Both the position numbers and the translations under genes were made by a program. 64,000 bases of DNA, from positions 2,108,001 through 2,172,000 of the forward strand of contig NZ_CP036250.1 of the NCBI RefSeq assembly GCF_004300825.1. Reading direction: 5' to 3'. Position 1 is the first letter of the stretch, and every line of letters begins with the position of its first letter. Source of the DNA: Egicoccus halophilus. Lineage in GTDB: Bacteria; Actinomycetota; Nitriliruptoria; Nitriliruptorales; Nitriliruptoraceae. Shown here in pieces: positions 52,234-61,162 of this stretch. Below the pieces are notes generated by a model. The model saw nothing but the letters and a program-made list of their open reading frames with translations. It was not told the DNA's origin and ran no database searches.

Positions 52234-52671
52234 TCAGTCCCGGACCACGAGGACGGAACCGGACGCCTTGCGGACGGTGCCGGTCCCGGTCGGGGTCAAC
52301 AGCCGCTCGACGACCGAGCCGCTGCGGCTGGCACCGATCACCAGCAGTCCCGCCTGGAGCTCCTCCTGGACCTTGGCGATGACGCGGTCGGTGCGCTCAC
52401 CGTGCCGCAGGTGCGTGCCGGCGACCTCCCAGCCGGCCTCCGCGGCTGCGGCGGCCTCGCGCGCGAGCAGTTGCTCGCCCTCCTCCTCGGTGGCGGTGCG
52501 CTGCTGGGGCGTCATCGGTCGCCCCCGCAGCACCGTCGAGGTGACCTTGGCGTGCACCACGTGCAGCGGTGACGAGGTCGCGCGGCACAGTTCGACGGCA
52601 GTCAGCAGCGCGCGGCGGCTGAGTCCCGTCCCGTCGGTGGCGACCAGCACGGTCGTCGGGAACATCACCAT
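52234..52671 (-). CDS. universal stress protein (UspA family)
   Basis: 145 residues. VLVATDGTGLSRRAL at the N-terminus and GASRSGSVVERLLTPTGTGTV near the C-terminus form a nucleotide-binding UspA pattern in slightly altered form. ATG at 52671 follows AAGGAACC; the longer open frame is arginine/proline-rich and unlikely. It lies 59 nt downstream of the SSS symporter gene and may be co-transcribed with it; USP genes are often linked to transporters. Confidence 0.9.
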   Translation of the reverse strand: MVMFPTTVLVATDGTGLSRRALLTAVELCRATSSPLHVVHAKVTSTVLRGRPMTPQQRTATEEEGEQLLAREAAAAAEAGWEVAGTHLRHGERTDRVIAKVQEELQAGLLVIGASRSGSVVERLLTPTGTGTVRKASGSVLVVRD

Positions 52672-52730
52672 GGCCGGTTCCTTGTCTCGGGCCTGCCGTC
52701 GACATGACGGGGACGGTCGGGGGACACGTG

Positions 52731-54317
52731 TCAGATGAAGGGGACGACGACCACGACGGTCAGGATGAACAGTGCCAGCGACAGCCATCGGTAGTTCTTG
52801 TAGACCGGCTTGCCCTGCAGCTCCTCGGACTCCTGCGCCCAGGTGCCACGGTCGAAGACGACTTCCTTGATGGCCTCACGATCGGGTGCGGTGGTCATCA
52901 GCGAGATCGCGACCAGGCTGACCACGCTGAGCACGACCATGATGCCGGTGCCGTAGAGGAACTGGATGTCGTGCCACCCGAAGATCTCGCCCGAGAAGAA
53001 CCCGGCCAGACCGAGCGGGGTCACCACGACGAGGGTCCAGAAGGCGCCCGCCGCGGAGGCGCGCTTCCAGAAGATCCCGCTGAGCAGGACGATCACCACC
53101 GGCATCGTCACGTAACCGAGGAAGGACTGGAAGTACTCGACCAGGGTGTCGAACTGCAGGATGACCGGGGCCCAGGCCGCGGCGATCACCATGAAGACAC
53201 CGACGAGGATGCGGCCCATGCGCAGCAGCTGCTGCTCGCTGTACTCCTTGTCGCGGACCTTGACGAAGTCGTTGATGACCAGCGCCGACGCGCCGTTGAG
53301 GACCGAGTCCAGCGTCGACATCAGCGCGGCGATCAGGGCAGCGACGATCAGGCCCCGGAGGCCGACCGGGATGAACTCGAAGATCAGCGCCGGCCAGGCG
53401 AGGTCGGGGTCCTCGAGGTCCTCGAACACCGCACGGGCGAGGATCCCGGGGAAGATCAACAGCACCAGCAGGGGCAGCTGCATCAGGCCGGCGAACAGCG
53501 CGCCCCAGCGGCCGTGGTCGAGGTTCTTCGCCGCCAGCACCCGCTGCACCACGACGTGGTTGGTGACCCAGACGTAGAACCCGAGCCAGATGGCACCGGT
53601 GAAGATGCCGGGCCAGGGCAGGAAGTCGTCGTCCGGTGGCGGGGCGACGGTGAACCCGCCCTCGGGGGCGAGCTCGGGGATCGCGCCCCAGTCGAAGTCG
53701 AACTCGCGGAAGACCAGCACGAAGATGATGCCGCTGGCCACGAACAGCAGCACGCCCTGGATGGTGTCGGTGATCATGACGGCCTTGAGGCCGCCGAGGA
53801 TGACGTAGATGCCGCCGAGCAGGGCGATGCCCACGATGTGGACCATCAGGGGGACTTCGGGGAACAGCAGTTGCAGCACCAGCGCGCCGGCGAACATCGC
53901 ACCGGCGGAGTCGATCAGCATGCCGGAGACGACCGTGAAGCCGGAGAAGGCCCACCGGGAGCGACGGTCGTAGCGCAACTCGAGGAACTCGGGGACGGTC
54001 TGGATCTTCGACTGCAGGTAGATCGGCAGGATCAGGACGGCGAACACGAGCAGGACGAGGGTCGCCATCCACTCGAAGTTCCAGACCGCGATCCCGGTGT
54101 CGTAGCCGGCGCCGGCCAGCCCGAGGAACTGGGTCCCGGAGAAGTTGGTGACGATCAGCGAGAAGCCGACCAGCGGCCATGCCATGCCGCGCCCGGCCAG
54201 GAAGTAGCCCTCGGAGTCCTCGGTCCCACGGGCGACCCAGAACCCGATGGCGAGGATGCCGACGATGTAGAAGCCGATGATGACGAGGTCGATCGTCTCG
54301 AGGTCGAACTCAGGCAT
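52731..54317 (-). CDS. sodium:solute symporter (SSS family)
   Basis: 528 residues with about thirteen transmembrane segments. FLAGRGMAWPLVGFSLIVTNFSGTQFLG is the typical helix 1-2 region, and GGLKAVMITDTIQGVLL and LIAALMSTLDSVLNGASALVINDF are family hallmarks, the last contributing to the sodium site. The substrate (sugar, proline, solute) is not determinable here. ATG at 54317 is the only start placed just before helix 1. A universal stress protein gene follows. Confidence 0.94.
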   Translation of the reverse strand: MPEFDLETIDLVIIGFYIVGILAIGFWVARGTEDSEGYFLAGRGMAWPLVGFSLIVTNFSGTQFLGLAGAGYDTGIAVWNFEWMATLVLLVFAVLILPIYLQSKIQTVPEFLELRYDRRSRWAFSGFTVVSGMLIDSAGAMFAGALVLQLLFPEVPLMVHIVGIALLGGIYVILGGLKAVMITDTIQGVLLFVASGIIFVLVFREFDFDWGAIPELAPEGGFTVAPPPDDDFLPWPGIFTGAIWLGFYVWVTNHVVVQRVLAAKNLDHGRWGALFAGLMQLPLLVLLIFPGILARAVFEDLEDPDLAWPALIFEFIPVGLRGLIVAALIAALMSTLDSVLNGASALVINDFVKVRDKEYSEQQLLRMGRILVGVFMVIAAAWAPVILQFDTLVEYFQSFLGYVTMPVVIVLLSGIFWKRASAAGAFWTLVVVTPLGLAGFFSGEIFGWHDIQFLYGTGIMVVLSVVSLVAISLMTTAPDREAIKEVVFDRGTWAQESEELQGKPVYKNYRWLSLALFILTVVVVVPFI

Positions 54318-54524
54318 CCGCCATCCCCTCGGTCGTTGGTCGCACACCTCCCTGTGCGTGCGGCGGATCATGGTCGAAGCCGGATGCGGATGTGGACGCG
54401 TGCACGGTGTTCGGCCACCGACTTCGTCCGGACCCGCTGGACGGTGTGGCCGAACGGCCGCCGTCCTGCGCCCTGCCGCGACCGTTCGGCAGGGCCGTCC
54501 CCTGCGTCGGACGCCGACCGCGCT

Positions 54525-54530
54525 TAGCGT
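54525..54530 (+). promoter_or_regulatory. candidate -10 element of the epimerase-like gene
   Basis: TAGCGT in GCTTAGCGTCACC lies 68 nt upstream of the ATG. Confidence 0.3.
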
Positions 54531-54598
54531 CACCGCCCCCCGCACGAGGTCCGCGCACGAGGGAGACCACGTGCGAAGCGAGAACGGGAGTGCCGCCG

Positions 54599-55684
54599 AT
54601 GCGCGTCGTCGTCCTGGGTGCCACCGGCAACGTGGGGACCAGCGTGGTCCGTGCGCTGGCCCGTGACGACGCCGTCACGCAGATCGTCGGTGTGGCCCGC
54701 CACGTACCGCGCCAGAGCATGGACCCCAAGCTCGTCTGGGAGTCGGGGGACGTCGAGGACGTCGACGGCCTGCGACGCGTGGTGCGCGGGGCGGATGCGG
54801 TGGTGCACCTCGTGTGGTTGATCCAGCCCAGCCGCGACCTGTCGCGACTCTGGCGGGTGAACGCCGAGGGCAGTGCGAACGTGCTGGCCGCCGTCGAGGC
54901 CGAGGACGTGCCCGTGCTCGTCTACGCCTCGTCGGTCGGGGCCTACTCGCCCGGTCCGGCGGACGGGCGCGCCGTCGACGAGTCCTGGCCCACCCACGGC
55001 ATCCCCACCTCGCCCTACTCGCGTGAGAAGGCCTACGTCGAGCGACTGCTCGACGCGGCCGAGGCCCGGGAGCCGTCCCGTCGGATCGTGCGCCTGCGAC
55101 CGGCGCTGCTGTTCAAGGCCGAGGCGGCGTCGCGGTTGCGCCGACTGTTCCTCGGCTCGTTGTTCCCCAACGCCCTGGCGCGTCCCGGGGCGGTGCCCGT
55201 CCTGCCCAACGTGCCGGGGCTGCAGTTCCAGGCCCTGCACACCGGTGACGTCGCCGACGCGTTCCACGCCGGTGTCGTCCGCGACGTGCGCGGGGCCTTC
55301 AACCTGGCCGCCGACCCGGTGCTCGGCCTCGAGGAGATCGCCGACCTGCTCGGGGCGCGCACCGTCGACGTCCCGGTGCGGCTGGCCCGCACCGCGGTGC
55401 GGGCCACGTGGGCGGCCCGGCTCCACCCGGTCGACGTCGGCTGGTTCGACCTGGCGTTGCGGACACCGCTGCTGGACGCGGGTCGGGCGCGCCGTGAACT
55501 CGGCTGGGCCCCGCGGATCTCGGCGACCGAGGCCCTGCTGGAGATCCTCGGAGGTGTGCGCCGGGGGACCGGTGGCGCGACACCGGCACTGCAGCCCGAC
55601 ACCTGGTCCGCCCGCCCGGCGGAGTTGGCGACCGCGCAGGGCGCCCGGGAGATCGACCCGCCCACCGACACGCCGACCGGCTGA
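54599..55684 (+). CDS. NAD-dependent epimerase/dehydratase family protein
   Basis: 361 residues, extended SDR. The N-terminal GATGNVGTSVVRAL binds NAD(P), and the YSREK catalytic motif follows the serine pair in VYASSVGAYSPG. The C-terminal region (FQALHTGDVADAFHAGVV) is typical of sugar-nucleotide-epimerase-like proteins, though the substrate is unknown. ATG at 54599 follows GGGAG. The last ~45 residues are proline/threonine-rich and probably disordered. It lies just upstream of the Mrp operon with a 9-nt gap. Confidence 0.9.
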   Translation: MRVVVLGATGNVGTSVVRALARDDAVTQIVGVARHVPRQSMDPKLVWESGDVEDVDGLRRVVRGADAVVHLVWLIQPSRDLSRLWRVNAEGSANVLAAVEAEDVPVLVYASSVGAYSPGPADGRAVDESWPTHGIPTSPYSREKAYVERLLDAAEAREPSRRIVRLRPALLFKAEAASRLRRLFLGSLFPNALARPGAVPVLPNVPGLQFQALHTGDVADAFHAGVVRDVRGAFNLAADPVLGLEEIADLLGARTVDVPVRLARTAVRATWAARLHPVDVGWFDLALRTPLLDAGRARRELGWAPRISATEALLEILGGVRRGTGGATPALQPDTWSARPAELATAQGAREIDPPTDTPTG

Positions 55685-55693
55685 GGGCCAATC

Positions 55694-56275
55694 GTGGACG
55701 ACGACGTCTCCCGCCAGGGACACCAGGGGACCGGCGGCCGACTGCTGCTCGAGGGCGGGTTGGTGGCCGGCGTCTGGCTGCTGTTCGCCGGCAGCCTGCA
55801 CTGGCACGACCTCCTGGCCGCCGCAGCGCTGGGGATCGCAGCCAGCGTGGGCGGGGCTGCTCTGCGGCGGCGCCTCGGTCACCGGCCGGCCACGGTCGCC
55901 GTGTGGCTCCCGCTGCTGCCGTCCATCGTCGTCGGGGTCCTGCGGGACAGCTGGCTCGTGACGCGCTCGTTGCTCGACCTGCTCGGTCGGCGCGAGGTCG
56001 GTGGCAGCATCGAGGAGGTGCCCTTCCGGGCCAGTTCGCCGCAGGGGCGTGCGGACGAGGGCGGTGACGACGACCGCGCCGGCGCGGAGGAGGACCGTCG
56101 GCCGTCGGGGGCCCGGGACACCACCCGCCACGTGGTGGCGATCATCGCCACAACGCTGCAGCCCAACACGATCCTGCTGGGCTTCGACCGGCGGGAGCAG
56201 ACGGCGATCGTGCACGTGCTGCGTCCCACGCCCGGGCCCCGGATCGACCCACGCCTGTCGGAGCCGGCGCCGTGA
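55694..56275 (+). CDS. mrpE: Na+/H+ antiporter subunit E (MrpE/MnhE)
   Basis: 193 residues. One or two N-terminal helices (LVAGVWLLFAGSLHWHDLLAAAALG) and the segment LLPSIVVGVLRDSWLVTRSLL are followed by IIATTLQPNTILLGFDR, the conserved MnhE pattern. The acidic insert (about residues 110-145) is unusual and may be a halophile feature. The GTG start sits 9 nt after the epimerase stop. It is the first gene of the Mrp operon. Confidence 0.9.
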   Translation: MDDDVSRQGHQGTGGRLLLEGGLVAGVWLLFAGSLHWHDLLAAAALGIAASVGGAALRRRLGHRPATVAVWLPLLPSIVVGVLRDSWLVTRSLLDLLGRREVGGSIEEVPFRASSPQGRADEGGDDDRAGAEEDRRPSGARDTTRHVVAIIATTLQPNTILLGFDRREQTAIVHVLRPTPGPRIDPRLSEPAP

Positions 56276-56523
56276 CGCCCTGGGTCGTCACCGCGGTCAC
56301 GCTCGTGGTCCTGCTGTGCGTCGGGGCTGCCGCCGTCCTTCGCGGGGACACGCTCTCGCGGGTCGTCGGACTGCAGCTGGCCAGCGTGCTCGCCCCGATC
56401 ACCGCCGTGGTCGTGGCCGTGGCCGCGCAACGCACCCTGTTCCTCGAGGTGGCGCTGGCACTGGCGGTGCTCTCGCTGGCGGGCTCGTTGGTGTACGCCC
56501 GGTCCCTGGAGCGCTGGTTGTGA
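56272..56523 (+). CDS. mrpF: Na+/H+ antiporter subunit F (MrpF)
   Basis: 83 residues with three transmembrane helices. The gene order E-F-G and the pattern RVVGLQLASVLAPITAVVVAVAA match MrpF/MbhB. The ATG-like start at 56272 overlaps the mrpE stop, and its stop overlaps the mrpG start. It is a small membrane subunit of the antiporter. Confidence 0.9.
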   Translation: MTPWVVTAVTLVVLLCVGAAAVLRGDTLSRVVGLQLASVLAPITAVVVAVAAQRTLFLEVALALAVLSLAGSLVYARSLERWL

Positions 56524-56834
56524 CCGTGCTGACGGTGCTCGCGCTGGTGGTGCTCGTGGCGACGGCCGTGGTCGCGGTGGCGGGCGTGCTGCTCGGCGCC
56601 GACGCCCTCGACCGGTTGCACTTCCTCGGTCCGGTGGCCCACGTCGGCTCGGCGGCGCTGCTGCTGGCCGCCCTGGCCACCTTCGGAGCCGACCGGACGA
56701 CGGCCAGGATCGCGATCGTGGTCGGTGTGCTCCAGGTGGCGGCGCCGGTCGCCACGCACGCGACGGCCCGTGCCGGTCTGGCGCGTGGCGACGTGCACCG
56801 TCTGCGGAACAACGCCCCGGACGTGGTCGAATGA
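56520..56834 (+). CDS. mrpG: Na+/H+ antiporter subunit G (MrpG)
   Basis: 104 residues with three transmembrane helices. ADALDRLHFLGPVAHVGSAALLLA corresponds to the conserved MrpG/MbhC segment following helix 1. GTG at 56520 overlaps the mrpF stop, and the gene overlaps the next ATG. The C-terminus is hydrophilic and faces the cytoplasm. Confidence 0.9.
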   Translation: MTVLTVLALVVLVATAVVAVAGVLLGADALDRLHFLGPVAHVGSAALLLAALATFGADRTTARIAIVVGVLQVAAPVATHATARAGLARGDVHRLRNNAPDVVE

Positions 56835-57070
56835 CCGTCGCCCGCATCCTGGCCGTCCTGCTCGTCGGGGTCCTGGGAACCGCCGTGGTGCTGACCCGGG
56901 ACACCGTGCACCAGGCGCTGGTGTTCGGCCTGTTCGGGCTCGTGCTCGCGCTCGTGTTCCTGCTCTACATGGCACCCGACGCCGCGTTGGCACAGGTGGT
57001 CGTCAGTGGCCTGGTCGTCCCGCTGCTGATCTTCGTGACGCTCGCCGAACTGCGGGGGCGGGCCGAATGA
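56831..57070 (+). CDS. Mrp/Mbh antiporter subunit, MrpA C-terminal-like (DUF4040)
   Basis: 79 residues with three helices. LYMAPDAALAQVVVSGLVVPLLIF matches the APDxALTQ segment found in the C-terminal part of MrpA and in the stand-alone MbhD of archaeal hydrogenase/antiporter complexes. It overlaps both neighbours by 4 nt. Its presence as a separate gene shows that MrpA is split in this operon. Confidence 0.85.
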   Translation: MTVARILAVLLVGVLGTAVVLTRDTVHQALVFGLFGLVLALVFLLYMAPDAALAQVVVSGLVVPLLIFVTLAELRGRAE

Positions 57071-57837
57071 GCAGCCGCCGGACGCGCGGCCGTCGCCGAC
57101 TGCTGGTCTTCGCCGCCGGTGGCGGGATGCTGGCGCTGGCCTTCGTGGTCGGCCTGGTGGACCTGGCGCCGGCGACCTCGGCCGACAGCGACCTCGCGGC
57201 GGCCCTGGTCGAGCTCGCCGTCGAGCAGCGCTCGCCCAACACGGTGTCGGGGGTGCTGTTCGACCTGCGCGCCACGGACACGCTGGGCGAGGCGTTGGCA
57301 CTGTTCGCGGCGTCCGCAGGCCTGCAACTGGTGCTGCGCGAGCTGCCTGGTGAGCAGCGTCGGTCCGAACCGCGTTCGGGCGCACCCGGTCGCGAGGCCC
57401 CACCCACCTCCGACGCGGTACGGGCGGCCGCGTTGGCCCTGGTGGTGCCCACGGCCGTGTTCGCCGTCTACGTCACGTTCCGAGGGCATCTCGGCCTCGG
57501 CGGCGGTCTCCAGGCCGGTGCCCTGGCCGTGACCGCCCTCGCGTTGGTCTTCCTCGCGGGCCGCTACCGGGCCCAACGCCACTTCGCGCCGGACCGGCAG
57601 CTCGACATCCTCGAAGCGGTCAGCCTCGGTGGCTACGTCGTCGTCGGCCTCGCGGGGCTGGTCGTCGCCGGAGCGTTCCTGGCCAACGTGCTGCCGTTGG
57701 GGGTCCTCGGCGAGCTGGTGTCGTCGGGGACGATCCTCGCCCTGAGTCTGCTGGTGGCCATCGAGGCCGGTGCGGCCGTGCTGCTCATCGTGGCCGAGGT
57801 CCAGGAGGAACCGCTCGAACGCGAGGAGCCGGGATGA
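57067..57837 (+). CDS. MrpA C-terminal/MrpB fusion subunit (MbhE/MbhF-like)
   Basis: 256 residues. The N-terminal half carries NTVSGVLFDLRATDTLGEALALF, the end of the MrpA C-terminal region (MbhE-like). The C-terminal half (~120-256) has FAVYVTFRGHLGLGGGLQAGALAV, the MnhB signature. The two parts together have about six helices. ATG at 57067 overlaps the preceding stop. The fusion and the small upstream gene supply what MrpA's C-terminus and MrpB supply elsewhere. Confidence 0.87.
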   Translation: MSSRRTRGRRRLLVFAAGGGMLALAFVVGLVDLAPATSADSDLAAALVELAVEQRSPNTVSGVLFDLRATDTLGEALALFAASAGLQLVLRELPGEQRRSEPRSGAPGREAPPTSDAVRAAALALVVPTAVFAVYVTFRGHLGLGGGLQAGALAVTALALVFLAGRYRAQRHFAPDRQLDILEAVSLGGYVVVGLAGLVVAGAFLANVLPLGVLGELVSSGTILALSLLVAIEAGAAVLLIVAEVQEEPLEREEPG

Positions 57838-58193
57838 GCGCCGTCGCCGACACCCTGCCGCTGGTGGTGGCCGCCTGGCTGGTCGGCGCCGGCCTGTACG
57901 GCATCGTGACCACCCGCAACCTGCTGCACACCGTCCTGTGCACCTCCCTGGTCCACTCGGGAGCCTGGCTGCTGCTGATCGGCGTCGGCCACCGCGAAGG
58001 GGTCACGGCGCCCGTCGTCGACGACGAGGTCCCCGCGACCGCGGCGCTGGCCGACCCGCTCGTGCAGGCGCTCACGGTGACCGACATCGTGGTCGGCGTC
58101 GCGGTCAGTGCGCTGCTGCTGGCCTGTGTCGTACGGGTGCAGCGCCGTTACCAGACGCTGGATCCCGAGGATCTGGACGTGCTCCGTGGCTGA
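57834..58193 (+). CDS. mrpC: Na+/H+ antiporter subunit C (MrpC, NuoK-like)
   Basis: 119 residues with three helices. LYGIVTTRNLLHTVLCTSLVHSGAWLLLI and the later DPLVQALTVTDIVVGVAVSALLLA are the conserved NuoK/MrpC blocks, including the family's PLPQALVLTAIVI-like loop. It starts inside the previous gene by 4 nt and overlaps the mrpD start by 8 nt. Confidence 0.92.
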   Translation: MSAVADTLPLVVAAWLVGAGLYGIVTTRNLLHTVLCTSLVHSGAWLLLIGVGHREGVTAPVVDDEVPATAALADPLVQALTVTDIVVGVAVSALLLACVVRVQRRYQTLDPEDLDVLRG

Positions 58194-59988
58194 CGCGGGC
58201 CAGCTCCTGCCGCTGCTGGTCGCCCTGCCGCTGCTGGGGGCCGCGCTGACCCGCGTCCCGGTGGTCGATGGGACCCGGTACGCCCCGGACGTGGTCGCGA
58301 TCCTCACGGCGGCGGGTACGACCGTGGTGGGGGTGCTGGCCACGCGCCACGCCATGGACGGTCCACTGGTGCACCACCTGGGGGAGTGGCGTCCGATCGA
58401 CGGGCTACCGGTCGGCGTGCCGTTCGTCGCCGACCCGGTCGCGGCCGGCTTCGTCACGCTGATCAGTGCGCTGATCACCGCCGCCTTCGTCCACTTCGCC
58501 GTCGCCGGGGCGCGCGGCGGCGGGCTGACGCACGTGTTGACCGCGCTGCTGCTGGCCGCCGCCAACGGCTTCGTCCTGGCCGGCGACCTGTTCACGATGT
58601 TCGTGTTCCTGGAGCTGATGGGCATCACCGTCTACGCGATCACCGCGGGCAAGACCGACGATCCGGCGGCCCTGCCGGCGGCGATGAACATGGCCGTGAC
58701 CAGCACGGTGGGTGCCGTGCTGCTGCTGTCGGGGGTCGGCCTGCTGCACGGCCAGCTCGGGACGCCGAACCTCGGCGCGGTGGCCGAGACGCTCACCCCC
58801 GGGGCCTGGGGCGCCGGGGCGGCGCTGGCGATCGGGCTGGTGGTCGCCGGGTTGTCGGTCAAGGCCGGTCTGGTGCCGTTCCACTTCGCCCATGCCGACC
58901 TGCACACCGCGACCACGGTCCAGCACGCCGGGCTCTTCGGCGCGATCCTGCTGCCGCTCGGCCTGTACGGCATCGCGCGGATCGACCGACTGGCGCTGGG
59001 CGGGGACGTGCACGGTCCCGTCGCCCAGGTGCTGCTGGTCGGCGGGGCGTCGACCGCCGTCCTCGCGGGGGTGATGTCGCTGTGCCAGAACCAGCTCAAG
59101 CGCCTGCTCGCGTTCTCGAGCGTGTCCCACCTCGGCATCGCCGCCGCCGGCGTCGGCCTGTCCGCTCCCGAGGCCACGGCGGCCGTGGCCACCTACGTGC
59201 TCGGCCACGCCCCGATGAAGCTGGGTCTGCTGCTGGTCGCCGGCCTGGCGCTGCACCACTACGGGGAGCTGCAGTTGGCCGACCTCAGCGGCCGGTGGCA
59301 GGAGCTGCCGGTGATGACGGTGCTGCTCGCCGTGGGCGGGCTCGCCCTCGCCGGCCTGCCGCCGTCGGGTCTCTATGCGGGCAAGGCGGCGCTGTCGAAG
59401 GCCGCCGAGGATGCCGGGGCGTCCGCCCTGGTGCCGGTGCTCTACCTGGCCGCGGTGCTGACCGGCGCCGCGGTACTGCGCTTCGTCACGCACCTGGTCA
59501 CCGGTTGGCCCGTTCCGGACGACCCGCTGGGGAAGGTCGCCGAGGACCATCCCGAGCCGGCAGCGCACCTGCCACGCACGTTCGTCGTGGTGCCCGCCGT
59601 GCTGCTCGCCACCGGACTGCTGGTGCCGCTGGTCCCGGGCACGGGCGCGGCCCTGGCGACGGCCGCCGGGTGGTTCCACGACCAGCCGGCGCACGTGGCG
59701 GTGCTGCTCGGTCGCGAGGGGGTCTGGCCGCGGCCGGTGGTCGAGCCGCTGTTGTTCTGGGAGGCGTCCTCGCTGGCGACCGGGGCCCTCGCCGCGGTCG
59801 CGGCCGGACTGGGGGGTGTCGCGGCGGCACGCTGGCGTGGTCGGCGCGAGCCGGGCCGTCTCGGCGCGCCGGTCCGGGCGCTGCGTGCGGTGCACACCGC
59901 CCACGTGGGCGAGTACACCGCCTGGTTGACCGCCGGTGTCGGCGTCGTCGTCGGCTGGATCGTGCTGACCGGCCGCGGTAGCGGGTAG
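58186..59988 (+). CDS. mrpD: Na+/H+ antiporter subunit D (MrpD, NuoN/M-like proton channel)
   Basis: 600 residues with about fifteen helices, roughly 100 longer than usual MrpD. The proton-conducting core reads VAGLSVKAGLVPFHFAHADLHTATTVQHAG with a key lysine and histidines, and LKRLLAFSSVSHLGIAAAGV is the broken-helix region. The last ~150 residues add further hydrophobic segments. GTG at 58186 lies within the end of mrpC. No second large NuoL-like subunit (MrpA N-terminus) is encoded in the operon. Confidence 0.92.
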   Translation: MADAGQLLPLLVALPLLGAALTRVPVVDGTRYAPDVVAILTAAGTTVVGVLATRHAMDGPLVHHLGEWRPIDGLPVGVPFVADPVAAGFVTLISALITAAFVHFAVAGARGGGLTHVLTALLLAAANGFVLAGDLFTMFVFLELMGITVYAITAGKTDDPAALPAAMNMAVTSTVGAVLLLSGVGLLHGQLGTPNLGAVAETLTPGAWGAGAALAIGLVVAGLSVKAGLVPFHFAHADLHTATTVQHAGLFGAILLPLGLYGIARIDRLALGGDVHGPVAQVLLVGGASTAVLAGVMSLCQNQLKRLLAFSSVSHLGIAAAGVGLSAPEATAAVATYVLGHAPMKLGLLLVAGLALHHYGELQLADLSGRWQELPVMTVLLAVGGLALAGLPPSGLYAGKAALSKAAEDAGASALVPVLYLAAVLTGAAVLRFVTHLVTGWPVPDDPLGKVAEDHPEPAAHLPRTFVVVPAVLLATGLLVPLVPGTGAALATAAGWFHDQPAHVAVLLGREGVWPRPVVEPLLFWEASSLATGALAAVAAGLGGVAAARWRGRREPGRLGAPVRALRAVHTAHVGEYTAWLTAGVGVVVGWIVLTGRGSG

Positions 59989-60047
59989 CCGGAGACGACG
60001 TCGACGTGGTACGAGTCCGCACCCGACCTGCTCGAAGGAGCGCCCTG

Positions 60048-61046
60048 ATGTCCGACGCACCCCGCCCGCTCGGTGACACCGGCCGGTCCGTCCCGCCCAT
60101 CGGTCTGGGCTGTTGGCAGCTGGGCGGTGACTGGGGCCAGGTGACCGAGCAGGACGCACTCGCCACGCTGCACGCCGCGGTCGAGTCCGGCGTCCGCCTG
60201 CTCGACACCGCCGACGTCTACGGCGACGGCCGCAGCGAGCAGCTCATCGCCCGCTTCCGTCGCGACCTCGGGACCGACGCCGACGAGCTGTTCGTCGCGA
60301 CCAAGGTCGGGCGGCGCGCGGACCCCCACGTGGCCGCGGAGTACACGCCCGACGCGATCCGCCGGTGGGTCGAGCGCTGCCGCCGCAACCTCGAGATGGA
60401 CGCGCTCGACCTCGTGCAGCTGCACTGCCCGCCGTCGGACGTCCTCGACGCCGACGACGTGTTCGCGACCCTGGACGACCTGCGCGACGAGGGCGCGCTC
60501 AAGGCCTACGGCGTCAGCGTCGAGACGGTCGACGAGGCGCTGCGCTCGATCGCCCACCCGGACATCGCCAGTCTGCAGATCATCGTCAACGCCTTCAGGC
60601 AGAGGCCCGTCGAGGAGGTGCTCCCGCAGGCGGTCGCCCACGACGTCGGCGTCCTGGCCCGCGTGCCGCTCGCCAGCGGACTGCTGTCGGGCAAGTACGC
60701 CGAGGACACGCAGTTCGCCGAGGACGACCACCGCAACTTCAACCGCCACGGCGAGGCCTTCGACGTCGGCGAGACCTTCGCCGGCGTGCCCTACGAGGTC
60801 GGCGTCGCCGCCGCCCGCGAGTTCGCCGCCCTCGCGCCCGAGGGGGTCACGCCGGCCCAGCTCGCCCTGCGGTGGCTGCTGGACCGCGACGGGGTCACGC
60901 TCGCCATCCCCGGCGCGCGCAACCCGGAGCAGGCCCGCGCCAACGCGGCCGTCATGGAGCTCCCCCCGCTCGACGAGGACACCACCGACGCCATCGCCGA
61001 CCTCTACGACCGCTCGGTGCGCGAGCACGTCCACGACCGCTGGTGA
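60048..61046 (+). CDS. aldo/keto reductase
   Basis: 332 residues, AKR barrel. The catalytic tetrad is visible: aspartate and tyrosine in LLDTADVYGDGRSE, lysine in VATKVG and histidine in VQLHCPP. Cofactor contacts lie in LAIPGARNPEQARAN near the C-terminus. ATG at 60048 follows GAAGGAG. The pattern resembles general-stress YhdN/IolS-type reductases acting on aldehydes; the real substrate is unknown. A HAD phosphatase gene follows. Confidence 0.93.
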   Translation: MSDAPRPLGDTGRSVPPIGLGCWQLGGDWGQVTEQDALATLHAAVESGVRLLDTADVYGDGRSEQLIARFRRDLGTDADELFVATKVGRRADPHVAAEYTPDAIRRWVERCRRNLEMDALDLVQLHCPPSDVLDADDVFATLDDLRDEGALKAYGVSVETVDEALRSIAHPDIASLQIIVNAFRQRPVEEVLPQAVAHDVGVLARVPLASGLLSGKYAEDTQFAEDDHRNFNRHGEAFDVGETFAGVPYEVGVAAAREFAALAPEGVTPAQLALRWLLDRDGVTLAIPGARNPEQARANAAVMELPPLDEDTTDAIADLYDRSVREHVHDRW

Positions 61047-61081
61047 CCGGCACGCCGACCGTGGTCCTCGGTGTCGCCGGG

Positions 61082-61087
61082 TAGCGT
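61082..61087 (+). promoter_or_regulatory. candidate -10 element of the HAD gene
   Basis: TAGCGT lies 75 nt upstream of the GTG start. Confidence 0.25.
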
Positions 61088-61162
61088 GCGCGACGACCGC
61101 CGCGGCCGTCGCGTGCGCCGCGACGCCGTCCACCGCCGCTCGCACCGCCGCTAGGAGCCACC

